From NCBI GenBank assembly GCA_020638905.1, contig JACKHP010000045.1:1-16281 (forward strand): 16,281 nucleotides of DNA, read 5' to 3'. Under the pieces are notes generated by a model. It did no database searches. It had not been told where the DNA came from and saw nothing but the letters and a program-made list of their open reading frames with translations. The position numbers and the translations under genes are program-made. Below are positions 1-7,181 of this stretch, in pieces; the stretch's first letter is position 1; every line of letters starts with the position of its first letter. This stretch comes from Planctomycetota bacterium. GTDB taxonomy: Bacteria; Planctomycetota; B15-G4.

Positions 1-918
1 GAGCAGGTGCACGGTGAGCGGCCAGCGCGGTTCGAACGGCGGCACGATCGGATCGTCGACCCGGCGCTCGGAGTCGCCGACTTCGTCGTCGCGCGGCTCG
101 CCCGGTGCGCGCAGGTGCGCGAACGAGTCCGGCGCGTCGGCGACGAGGGCCAGGACCACGTCGACGAGATCGTCGCGCAGCGGCGGGAGATCCTGGAGCG
201 GCTCCCGCTCGGCGAGGTAGGGATCGAGCCAGGCGGCGGTCCCGGCGCCTTCCGCGGGCGAACCCTGGGCGGAGCAGTCCAGTCCGATCGCCCAGTCCTC
301 GCCTGCGTCGGAACTCGTCTCGCGCAGCCACAGCTCGATGCGCGGGACGGGCTTCCCGTCGATGCGTCGCACGGCCATCGTCGGCCCTGGGACCAGCGCC
401 GCGCGTCGCGACCCGGGCAGCCGCCACGACACCGGCTCGATCGTCTCGTCGACCACCCACTCGCCGGCGTGCGCGACGAGCCAGCCGCGCAGGAGCTCGA
501 ACTCCGCCTCGAACCCGGGGCGCTCGTCGTCCGCCACGGGCCGGCTGCGACGGATCGCGTACGACGCGCCCGTCGTGGAACCGAAGCTGGCCATCGAGCT
601 CAGCGCGCCGTCGAGGTCGACCTCGAGCCCCTCCATCGGCATCACGCTCCAGGTCGGCATGCCGCCGTTGCGCCCCCACGCCTCACGCGGTGCGACGAAG
701 GCCTTGAGCGTCTCGAGCCCGTCGTAGGCGCCGGCCTGCATGGCCTCGACCACCGCGCCGAAGCCGGCCTCGGTGGGGACGTCGCGAGCGCTCTCCTCCT
801 GGGCGTGCAGCGGGACGGCGAGGCTGCAGACCAAGACGGCAGGTGCCAGGAGCCCTGGGAGGCCGCACGGCGGCAGCGGCGTGGGTGCGCGGCCCGCGTC
901 GATCGTCGTGCGCGTCAT
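1..918 (-). CDS. Secreted protein of unknown function, C-terminus cut by window edge
   Basis: An open frame of 306 codons runs from an ATG at 918 down to base 1 with no stop, so the C-terminus lies outside the window. The start is supported by a strong purine-rich ribosome binding site (GGGAGGGA, about 922-929) just upstream. Residues ~18-39 form a hydrophobic stretch ending PLHA|QEE, a good signal peptidase I site, so the product is probably exported. The V-L-V-C sequence at residues 28-31 does not fit a lipobox well. The mature part is acidic, rich in Glu, Asp, Trp and Pro, with no motif I recognise. A segment near residues 185-200 (IDGKPVPRIELWLRE) looks like beta strands. It is transcribed divergently from the FG-GAP gene. 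The coding strand choice rests on signal peptide, ribosome site and sensible composition. The opposite-strand open frame over this region is Arg-rich and lacks these signs. Confidence 0.75.
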   Translation of the reverse strand, partial: MTRTTIDAGRAPTPLPPCGLPGLLAPAVLVCSLAVPLHAQEESARDVPTEAGFGAVVEAMQAGAYDGLETLKAFVAPREAWGRNGGMPTWSVMPMEGLEVDLDGALSSMASFGSTTGASYAIRRSRPVADDERPGFEAEFELLRGWLVAHAGEWVVDETIEPVSWRLPGSRRAALVPGPTMAVRRIDGKPVPRIELWLRETSSDAGEDWAIGLDCSAQGSPAEGAGTAAWLDPYLAEREPLQDLPPLRDDLVDVVLALVADAPDSFAHLRAPGEPRDDEVGDSERRVDDPIVPPFEPRWPLTVHLL

Positions 919-960
919 CGGTCCCTCCCCCGTCTTCGCGACGTTCTCCGAACGGGACGC

Positions 961-966
961 ATTCTA
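961..966 (-). promoter_or_regulatory. Possible -10 element for the divergent secreted-protein gene
   Basis: Read on the minus strand this is TAGAAT, one of the few A/T-rich hexamers in the 191-base divergent gap. It lies 43 bases before the ATG at 918, leaving room for a leader with the GGGAGGGA ribosome site. No convincing -35 hexamer is visible at 16-18 bases further upstream. For the plus-strand FG-GAP gene the only candidate is a poor one, GACGAT at 1076-1081. Nothing else is recognised in the gap 919-1109. Confidence 0.3.
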
Positions 967-1109
967 GACGACCACTCGCGGTCCGTGTGCCGAACCCGAT
1001 GCGGCAGGCCGGGACGCGTCCCTGGACCCCGCGGCCTGCGCCGAAGAGCGCATCGCGCCTCCGAGACCTCCCGCGGACGATGGATCGTGCGCCCCTCGGA
1101 GGCCACCTC

Positions 1110-2618
1110 ATGTCACGCCTTCCCTCGCATTTCGCGTCCTGCGCTGGGCTCGCCCTGCTCTGCGCCTCGATCTCCGCGCAGATCGTGTTCGACACGCCGC
1201 GCACGATCACGTCGGTCCTGGGTGAGCTCGACGTGCGTCAGGCCGACATCGCCGCCACCGACGTGGACGGCGACGGCAACCTCGACGTCGTGTTCAGCGA
1301 CAACGTCGTCTACGGCCTGCAGCTCACCACCCATCTCGGTCGAGGCGACGGCACCTTCGACCTCTACGCGCAGGATCCCACGCTGCTCGGCCTGCGCCTG
1401 CTGGCCGCGGGCGACGTGACCGGCGACGGACTCGGCGACGCCTTCGCCACCGACGAGGTCGAGGCGCTCTTCCTGCGCAGCATCGGCGGCGGCATGTTCT
1501 CGCCCGAGCCGATCCTGCCCGGCGTGCTGCCCGAACGCCTGTGGATCTCCGACCTCGACGGCGACGGATCCCCCGACCTCGTCGTCGTGGGACAGCCCAC
1601 CGCTCCCGATCTCACCGTGGCCCTCGGCGCCGGCGACGGGACGTTCGCGATCGCATGGCAGATCGCGCTGCCGCCGCCCGGCGAGACGAAGCTCGGCGTG
1701 CTGGCCGATCTCGACGGCGACGGGGTGCGCGACCTCGTGCTCGCGCTCGGCCCGGACCTCGTGCTCTTCGGCGGGATCGACGGCGGCACGTCGCCGCCCG
1801 TGCCGGTCCTGCTCGACGTGGCCCCTGCCGACCTGCGCGAGTTCGACGCCGCCGACATCGACGACGACGGGAACGTCGACCTCGTGCTCGCCACGTCCGA
1901 CCGCATCGTCCTCGCGCTCAACGCCGGCGACGGCAGCATCGCGTCGCAGGTCGAGATCGCGCCGTTCGGCCTCGTGCGCGACCTCCTGGCCTGCGACATC
2001 GACGCCGACGGGCGCTCCGACATCCTCTATCTGAACAGCCTCGACGAACTCGTCGTGTTGCGCGGCCTCGACGGCCTCGCGTTCAAGACGCTGCGCGTGA
2101 GCCACATGCCGCGCGGCGACGACCTCGTCGTGGGCGACTTCGACGGCGGACGTCCGGACGTGTTCGCCAGCGCGCAGCTCGACGCCTACGGCTCGTCGGA
2201 CGACGACCTGCGCTTCATCCCGAACCGGACCTACCCGTACGGGACCGGCTCGCCGTTCCTCGACCTCGGCTTCCCGCTCGCGGGGCAGGAAGGCTGGCCG
2301 ATCCAGCTCGCCGACGGGTCGCTCCATCCCGGCAGCACCTGGTCGCTCCAGTTGTGCAACGCGCTGCCGTCGGGCCTCGCGGCATTCGTGATCGGCGGCG
2401 ACCTGCTCGGGATGAAGTTCCGCGGCGGCATGCTCGTGCCGTCGCCCGACGTGATCGTGTGGGGCCTGCCCGTCGACCCGACGGGGCGCCTCGTCACCAC
2501 GGGCGTCTGGCCCGGCACGCCCTCGGGCCTCACCTTCTTCGTCCAGTGGTGGATCGCCGACCCGGGCGGTCCGCAAGGCTGGGCCGCCTCGCCGGGCCTG
2601 CGCGTCCGCGTGCCCTGA
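1110..2618 (+). CDS. Secreted FG-GAP/VCBS repeat beta-propeller protein
   Basis: This 502-residue protein is probably exported and acts at or beyond the outer membrane; FG-GAP propellers usually bind calcium and mediate protein or carbohydrate contacts. The ATG at 1110 is chosen because GGAGG (1098-1102) precedes it by 7 bases and a signal peptide follows immediately, with likely cleavage after SISA at residue 23. Seven repeats with the calcium-loop pattern D-x-D-x-D-G-x-x-D begin near residues 51, 102, 148, 200, 249, 296 and 343, a spacing of 46-52. This implies one seven-bladed propeller. The last loop (DFDGGRPD) is degenerate. Residues ~375-502 are a separate beta-rich module rich in Trp and Gly, ending near PGGPQGWAASPGLRVRVP, similar to modules ending many planctomycete secreted proteins, possibly for surface sorting. 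The binding partner is unknown. The gene stands alone, ending 58 bases before the next start. Confidence 0.9.
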   Translation: MSRLPSHFASCAGLALLCASISAQIVFDTPRTITSVLGELDVRQADIAATDVDGDGNLDVVFSDNVVYGLQLTTHLGRGDGTFDLYAQDPTLLGLRLLAAGDVTGDGLGDAFATDEVEALFLRSIGGGMFSPEPILPGVLPERLWISDLDGDGSPDLVVVGQPTAPDLTVALGAGDGTFAIAWQIALPPPGETKLGVLADLDGDGVRDLVLALGPDLVLFGGIDGGTSPPVPVLLDVAPADLREFDAADIDDDGNVDLVLATSDRIVLALNAGDGSIASQVEIAPFGLVRDLLACDIDADGRSDILYLNSLDELVVLRGLDGLAFKTLRVSHMPRGDDLVVGDFDGGRPDVFASAQLDAYGSSDDDLRFIPNRTYPYGTGSPFLDLGFPLAGQEGWPIQLADGSLHPGSTWSLQLCNALPSGLAAFVIGGDLLGMKFRGGMLVPSPDVIVWGLPVDPTGRLVTTGVWPGTPSGLTFFVQWWIADPGGPQGWAASPGLRVRVP

Positions 2619-2662
2619 GCGCCACGCGCCACGATGCGCCTCGCGCGGCGCGTCGCGGCGCG

Positions 2663-2668
2663 TACCAT
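2663..2668 (+). promoter_or_regulatory. -10-like element TACCAT placed for a leaderless transcript
   Basis: TACCAT sits in a CGTACCATGG context, its last base 9 bases before the A of the ATG at 2677. With normal -10 to start-site spacing of about 6-8 bases, transcription would begin at or within a couple of bases of the start codon. No ribosome binding site can be seen between it and the ATG, which fits a leaderless mRNA. There is no clear -35 hexamer. An almost identical context (CGTACGATGG) occurs upstream of the small gene at 11123. The GC-rich gap 2619-2662 can form weak hairpins (for example 2636-2640 with 2647-2651), but no clear terminator for the upstream gene is seen. Confidence 0.4.
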
Positions 2669-2676
2669 GGCGCGAC

Positions 2677-4680
2677 ATGCGCCTCCTGCTCGTCCAGCCT
2701 CCGCACCGCGACACCTTCGGGTACTCGATGCCGCCGCTGGGCCCGCTGCACCTGGGCGCCGCGGCGCGCGCGCGCGGACACGACGTGACGTTCGTCGACC
2801 TCGCGCTGCTCGTGCGGCGCGGCGAGCTCCCCGCGACCACGCCCGACGAGGCGCGCTCGCTCCCGGGACGCTGCGCCGACCTGCTGCTCGCGCACGATCC
2901 CGACGTGCTCGGCCTCGGCGCGATGATCTCGTCGATGCCCGCGGCGCTGCACCTGGCGGCCGAGCTGCACGCGCGCCGTCCCGGACTGCCGATCGTGTTC
3001 GGCGGACAGGGACCGGAGACGGTCGAGGAACGCGTGCTCGAGCGCCACCCGTCCGTCGCCGCCGTCGCCGTGGGCGAGGCCGACGCGTCGTTCGTCGAGT
3101 GGCTCGACGCGCGCGACGCCGGAGGCGACGGTGCCGACGTCCCGGGCTTCGTCGCACGCCGCGACGGACGCGTCGTGCGCGCGCCGCCGCGCGCCGTGCT
3201 GCCCGACCTCGACGCCGTGCCCTCCCCCGCCTGGGACCTGTGCGAATCGCCGCGCGCCTACGCCGACGCGGCCGGCGGCGGCGAGGCGCTCTTCCCCATC
3301 GACCTCGGACGCGGCTGCACCTACGCGTGCACGTTCTGCACCACGCCCGTCTTCTGGGGACGCACCGCGCGCCACCTCTCGCCGGAGCGCGCCGTCGACG
3401 AGCTCGACCGGCTCGCCGCGCTGCCCGGGCTGGGCTGCGCGTACGTGACGCACGACCTGTTCACGTCCGACCGCACGCGCGTGCTGGCGATCTGCGCCGA
3501 GAAGATCCGACGCGGCAACACGCTGCCGTGGGAGTGCCGCACGCGCATCGACCTGGTCGACGCCGAGCTGCTCGACGCGATGCGCGCGGCGGGCTGCCGG
3601 CGCATCCTGTACGGCATCGAGAGCGACGTGCCGCGCGTGCTCGACGCGATGCACAAGGGCGGACGCAGCACGGGACGCGCCGCGGTCGACGTGCGCGCGA
3701 CGCTGCACACCGCGTCGCGCTGCGGCGTGGCGTCCATCGTGGGGACGATGGCGGGCGTGCCCGGCGAGACGTCCGACGACGTCGAGCGCAACCTGCGCTT
3801 CATGGCCGAGGTCGCGGTGCTCGACGGCGTCTCGCTCTCGATGCACTGGCACAACGTGACCCCCGGCAACGGACGCGCCGAGGAGACGCGCGACACGCTG
3901 CGCCTGGTCGACGGCCTGTCGGCCGACCTCGTGCGCGGCTTCGACCTGCCCGCGGGCTTCGTCCCCGAGGTGCAGGCGGGGATGATCGCCGACGACGACG
4001 AGCTCTTCGCCGCGTTCCGCGTCCACGCGCCGGACCACGCCGACCCGCTCGCGCTGTACCTGCTCTCGCGCAACGCGCACCTGGCGCTCGAGGTCCTGCC
4101 GCGCACACTGCGCGCGCTCGCGGCCGTCGAGGACACGACGCTGCGCGCCCTGCTGGTCGACACGCTGCGCGACCTGGCCGAGCGTGGAGAACGCGACCGG
4201 TGGCCGTCCGAGCACTTCACCGAACCGCGCGTCCTGCAGCGCGACGCCGTCGTCGACGCGTTCGCGGCGCGGGCGCACCGCTGCGCGCACCCCGACGTGC
4301 TCGCGCTGTGCGCGTACGAGCAGGCGCTGTTCGCCGTGGCCGACGTGCTCGTGCTGCGCTTCGGCGTCGACCCGCTGCCGCTGCTGCGCGCGGTCGACGA
4401 CGGCACCTACCGTCCGGCCGTCGCCGGGGCGGGGGACGCCGACGCCGCGACGGCCGCGCCGCATCCGTCGCACGCCGTGCTCTTCACCCGCGAGGGCGAG
4501 CGCGTGCGCGCGCGCGCCGTCTCGCCGCTGCTGGCCGACGCGCTCGAGGAGCGCGACGTCGCGGCGCTGGCCGCGCGCTGGCCCGGCGCGCATCCCGATC
4601 ATCTCGAGCGCGCGCGCGACATGGCGCGCACGCTGCTGCACGGCGCGCGTCGCGCGTCCACGACCTCGCCCTCCGTCTGA
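2677..4680 (+). CDS. Cobalamin-binding-domain radical SAM enzyme (first of tandem pair)
   Basis: This 667-residue cytoplasmic protein has the layout of class B cobalamin-dependent radical SAM enzymes, which often methylate unreactive carbons but also catalyse rearrangements. Residues 1-~135 form a Rossmann-like B12-binding domain: RLLLVQPP start, PPLGPLHLGAAARARGHDV, then FGGQGPETVEERV and a VGEADASFVEWL segment. The cobalamin-ligand DxHxxG motif is absent, as in many of this class. The [4Fe-4S] motif is C214-T-Y-A-C218-T-F-C221, a canonical CX3CX2C. Downstream are CTTPVFWGRTARHLSPERAV, a THDLFTSDRTRV stretch and the SAM-contacting GIES at 313-316. The C-terminal ~230 residues (after ~430) are a mostly helical extension I cannot assign. 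The ATG at 2677 begins the B12 fold immediately and has no ribosome site, fitting a leaderless start. The partner gene begins 29 bases after its stop, implying co-transcription. The substrate is unknown. Confidence 0.88.
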   Translation: MRLLLVQPPHRDTFGYSMPPLGPLHLGAAARARGHDVTFVDLALLVRRGELPATTPDEARSLPGRCADLLLAHDPDVLGLGAMISSMPAALHLAAELHARRPGLPIVFGGQGPETVEERVLERHPSVAAVAVGEADASFVEWLDARDAGGDGADVPGFVARRDGRVVRAPPRAVLPDLDAVPSPAWDLCESPRAYADAAGGGEALFPIDLGRGCTYACTFCTTPVFWGRTARHLSPERAVDELDRLAALPGLGCAYVTHDLFTSDRTRVLAICAEKIRRGNTLPWECRTRIDLVDAELLDAMRAAGCRRILYGIESDVPRVLDAMHKGGRSTGRAAVDVRATLHTASRCGVASIVGTMAGVPGETSDDVERNLRFMAEVAVLDGVSLSMHWHNVTPGNGRAEETRDTLRLVDGLSADLVRGFDLPAGFVPEVQAGMIADDDELFAAFRVHAPDHADPLALYLLSRNAHLALEVLPRTLRALAAVEDTTLRALLVDTLRDLAERGERDRWPSEHFTEPRVLQRDAVVDAFAARAHRCAHPDVLALCAYEQALFAVADVLVLRFGVDPLPLLRAVDDGTYRPAVAGAGDADAATAAPHPSHAVLFTREGERVRARAVSPLLADALEERDVAALAARWPGAHPDHLERARDMARTLLHGARRASTTSPSV

Positions 4681-4709
4681 CCGCACCGCTCCCCCTGCGA
4701 CGACCTCCG

Positions 4710-6995
4710 ATGCCCCTCGCTCCCGCCGACCTGCGCGTCCTGCTCGTCTTCCCGCCCCAGGGACACCCCACCCAGCCGTACCTCGCGCTGCCGTCGCTCA
4801 AGGCACACCTCGCGCAGCACGGCTTCACCACGTGCAAGGTCTGGGACCTGAACCTCGACGCCTACGACGAGCTCGTCTCGGGACGCAGGCTCGAGCGCGC
4901 GCTCGAACGCATCCGCGCCAAGGCCGACGCGTGGGGCATGCACGAACGTGACGTGCTCGAGCCGAGGGACCTCGAGCGCTTCCGGCTCTACGCCGACGCG
5001 CTGGCGTCGGGCGGATACGTGGCGGCGCACGTCGACGAGGCGAAGGACGTCATCCGCGACGCCGACGCGTTCTACGACCGACCGCGGTACCTGTGGGCCA
5101 TGCGCACCTTCGAGGCGGGACTCAAGCTCGTCTCGACCGAGTACCATCCCGCGCTGTTCACGTCGCACAACTACACGCAGAGCGCGTCGATCGACGACAG
5201 CGCCAGCCTGTTCGCCGGAGTGGACGATCCCGACGAGAACCTGTTCGCCGAGTTCTTCGAGGAGTTCGCGCTGCCCCGCATCGAGGCCGAGCGTCCCGAC
5301 GTGCTGGGCATCTCGGTCACGTACGGCAGCCAGATGATCCCCGCGCTCACGCTGGCGACGATGGTCAAGCGGCGCTGGCCGGCGATGCACGTCACCCTCG
5401 GCGGCGGCATGCTCGCCTACGTGGGACACCGCCTGGCCCACGCCGCGCCGCTCTTCGACCGCGTCGACTCGATCTGCGTCTACGAGGGCGAGCGTCCGCT
5501 GCTCGAGCTGTGCGAGGCGCTCGCCACGGCCGGCGGCGCACGCGACGGCGCACTCGCGCCCGACCTCTCGGGCATCGCGAACCTCGTGTACCGCGTCGAC
5601 GGGCGCACCACGGTGAACTCCGAGCTGCTCCCGATGCCGATCGACGAGCTGCCGACCCCCGACTTCGACGACCTGCCGCTCGACCGCTACTTCTCGGGCG
5701 AGCTCGTGCTGCCGATCGCGCCAGCGCGCGGCTGCTACTACGAGAAGTGCGGCTTCTGCACGCTCTACACCGCGATCGGTCCGACGTTCCGCGAGCGCTC
5801 GGTCGAGAAGCTCGTCGACGACCTCGAGACGCTCCAGGCGAAGCACGGCACGCCGTACTTCTACTTCATCATGGACGACCTGCCGCCGCTCATGGCCAGG
5901 CGCCTCCCGCCGGCCATCGCGGCGAGGGGGCTCGAGGTCTACTGGTGGTGCGACGCCCGTTTCGAGGAGCGCATCTTCAACCCGGCGTCGCTGAAGGCGC
6001 TCTACGACGCCGGCTGCCGCAAGCTCATGTACGGCTTCGAGTCGGGCAGCCAGCGCGTGCTCGACCTGGTCGAGAAGGGCACCGATCTCTCCGAGGCCGA
6101 ACGCATCCTGCGCCACACGCACGAGGCGGGCATCTCGGCCACGCTCTACACGATGGTCGGCCTGCCCACCGAGACCCGTGAGGAGGCCGACATGACGCGC
6201 GCGTTCATCGTGCGCAACGCCGACTGGATCGGCGAGATCAGCCTGCAGATCTTCAACCTCGACATGGTCTCGCCGATGTACCGCGATCCCGCGAAGTTCG
6301 GCATCGCGCGCATCGTCGACGACCCGCGCGACCTGGCCGAGGGGCAGGCGCCGCGGCACGACCTGGCGCGCTACCTCGAGCACGTCTCCGTCTCGGGCAT
6401 GGACGCCGACGAGGTCAGGCAGGCGTTCAACTCGGTGCTCGGCGCGGCGAACGACGCGCTCGCCGCGCTGCGCGGCGACAACTTCCTGTACTACCGCTAC
6501 AAGAGCCACATCTTCCTCTACCTGTGCCGCTTCGGGGTGGACGTGTTCCGGAGCGAGCACCACCCGCCGCGCCCCACGACGCACACGCTGCGTGCGTCCG
6601 AGCTGCCCGAGCGACTGCGCCTGCGCGACGACGTGACCGTCGCGCGGCTCCCGTTCCCCTACGGACAGGTGCGCGACCGGCTCGACCGCGCGTGGAGCGA
6701 TCCGACGCCGCTGGGCGGCCCTGCGCGCAGCATCGGCGGCGGACGCACGGGCAGCACGCCGGTCACGGCGCGTCCGTCGGCGGTGGCCTTCGTCGGACGC
6801 GAGCACCGCTACTTCGAGCTCGGGGACGGCGCCGCGCGCCTGCTCCACGGCGCCGAGCGCGAGGGCACCCTGCGTGCGCTCGACGCGCTCCCCGCCGAAC
6901 GCCGCGCCCAGGCGGCGGACGTGCTGCTGCGCGCGTACGACACCGGCCTGCTCGTCGGCGCCGACGCGCCCGCGCGCGAGGACGCCGCCGGCTGA
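4710..6995 (+). CDS. Cobalamin-type radical SAM enzyme with CX4CX2C motif and RRE-like tail (second of pair)
   Basis: This 761-residue protein starts at ATG 4710, where the DLRVLLVFPPQG B12-domain signature begins. The N-terminal Rossmann domain is split by a long helical insertion (~residues 50-180), then resumes with RPDVLGISVTYGSQMIPAL, HVTLGGGMLAYVG and a YEGERPLLELCEAL segment. The cluster motif is C342-Y-Y-E-K-C347-G-F-C350: four residues between the first two cysteines, not three. GFESGS at 442-447 matches the SAM-binding strand. A helical region with FLYYRYKSHIFLYL follows. Residues ~692-752 (starting FVGREHRYFEL, ending YDTGLLVG) have the periodicity of a PqqD/RRE winged helix, suggesting a peptide substrate; this is an inference. 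No ribosome site precedes the ATG, so translation may depend on coupling or read from the upstream gene. Substrate and reaction are unknown. The missing DxHxxG His is common for this class. Confidence 0.87.
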   Translation: MPLAPADLRVLLVFPPQGHPTQPYLALPSLKAHLAQHGFTTCKVWDLNLDAYDELVSGRRLERALERIRAKADAWGMHERDVLEPRDLERFRLYADALASGGYVAAHVDEAKDVIRDADAFYDRPRYLWAMRTFEAGLKLVSTEYHPALFTSHNYTQSASIDDSASLFAGVDDPDENLFAEFFEEFALPRIEAERPDVLGISVTYGSQMIPALTLATMVKRRWPAMHVTLGGGMLAYVGHRLAHAAPLFDRVDSICVYEGERPLLELCEALATAGGARDGALAPDLSGIANLVYRVDGRTTVNSELLPMPIDELPTPDFDDLPLDRYFSGELVLPIAPARGCYYEKCGFCTLYTAIGPTFRERSVEKLVDDLETLQAKHGTPYFYFIMDDLPPLMARRLPPAIAARGLEVYWWCDARFEERIFNPASLKALYDAGCRKLMYGFESGSQRVLDLVEKGTDLSEAERILRHTHEAGISATLYTMVGLPTETREEADMTRAFIVRNADWIGEISLQIFNLDMVSPMYRDPAKFGIARIVDDPRDLAEGQAPRHDLARYLEHVSVSGMDADEVRQAFNSVLGAANDALAALRGDNFLYYRYKSHIFLYLCRFGVDVFRSEHHPPRPTTHTLRASELPERLRLRDDVTVARLPFPYGQVRDRLDRAWSDPTPLGGPARSIGGGRTGSTPVTARPSAVAFVGREHRYFELGDGAARLLHGAEREGTLRALDALPAERRAQAADVLLRAYDTGLLVGADAPAREDAAG

Positions 6996-7151
6996 CGCCG
7001 CGCGCCGCCGCGCACGACGGACGATCGGCCGGGCCTCCGCGAGCCGACGCGCCACGCCGCGCGCCGGACGCGGCGGTCGCCGTGTCGTGCGCGCCGCCTC
7101 ATGCGGCTCGCCGGGGGATCATCGGCGCGGGGGCCCCCCGCTGCAGGCTGC

Positions 7152-7157
7152 TAGACT
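7152..7157 (+). promoter_or_regulatory. -10-like element TAGACT before the sensor kinase operon
   Basis: TAGACT is the only TAnnnT hexamer close upstream of the kinase start and stands out in the very GC-rich gap 6996-7181. Its last base is 25 bases before the GTG at 7182, the same spacing as TACGAT before the ATG at 11123. A GAGG ribosome site (7170-7173) lies between it and the GTG. No -35 consensus is seen. The rest of the 186-base gap shows only scattered GC-rich inverted repeats and no gene I can support. Confidence 0.4.
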
Positions 7158-7181
7158 GCGACTCCCCCCGAGGCGCCCCCC

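Noticed and set aside
843..1109. N-terminal extension of the FG-GAP protein from an upstream start
   Set aside because: The added residues are Arg/Pro-rich and would bury the signal peptide. GGAGG points to the ATG at 1110.
7..1419. A 470-codon plus-strand frame over the first kilobase
   Set aside because: The product is Arg-rich with no domain. The opposite strand gives a protein with a ribosome site and signal peptide, and the frame crosses into the FG-GAP gene out of frame.
2634..6995. A single continuous frame of 1453 codons spanning both radical SAM genes
   Set aside because: Its first ~690 codons are an Arg/Ala/Pro-rich out-of-frame reading of the first radical SAM gene, kept open by the high GC content. 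The real second gene starts at 4710 and the real first gene is in the frame starting at 2677.
7009..7093. Perfect 10-base inverted repeat (7009-7018 and 7084-7093) in the gap before the kinase
   Set aside because: The arms are separated by 65 bases and are made of simple GC-rich sequence, so chance pairing is likely. No T-tract or protein-site character was seen.
7101..7154. A 17-residue open frame between the radical SAM pair and the kinase, considered as a precursor peptide
   Set aside because: There is no ribosome site, and its stop codon overlaps the -10-like TAGACT. It looks like chance.
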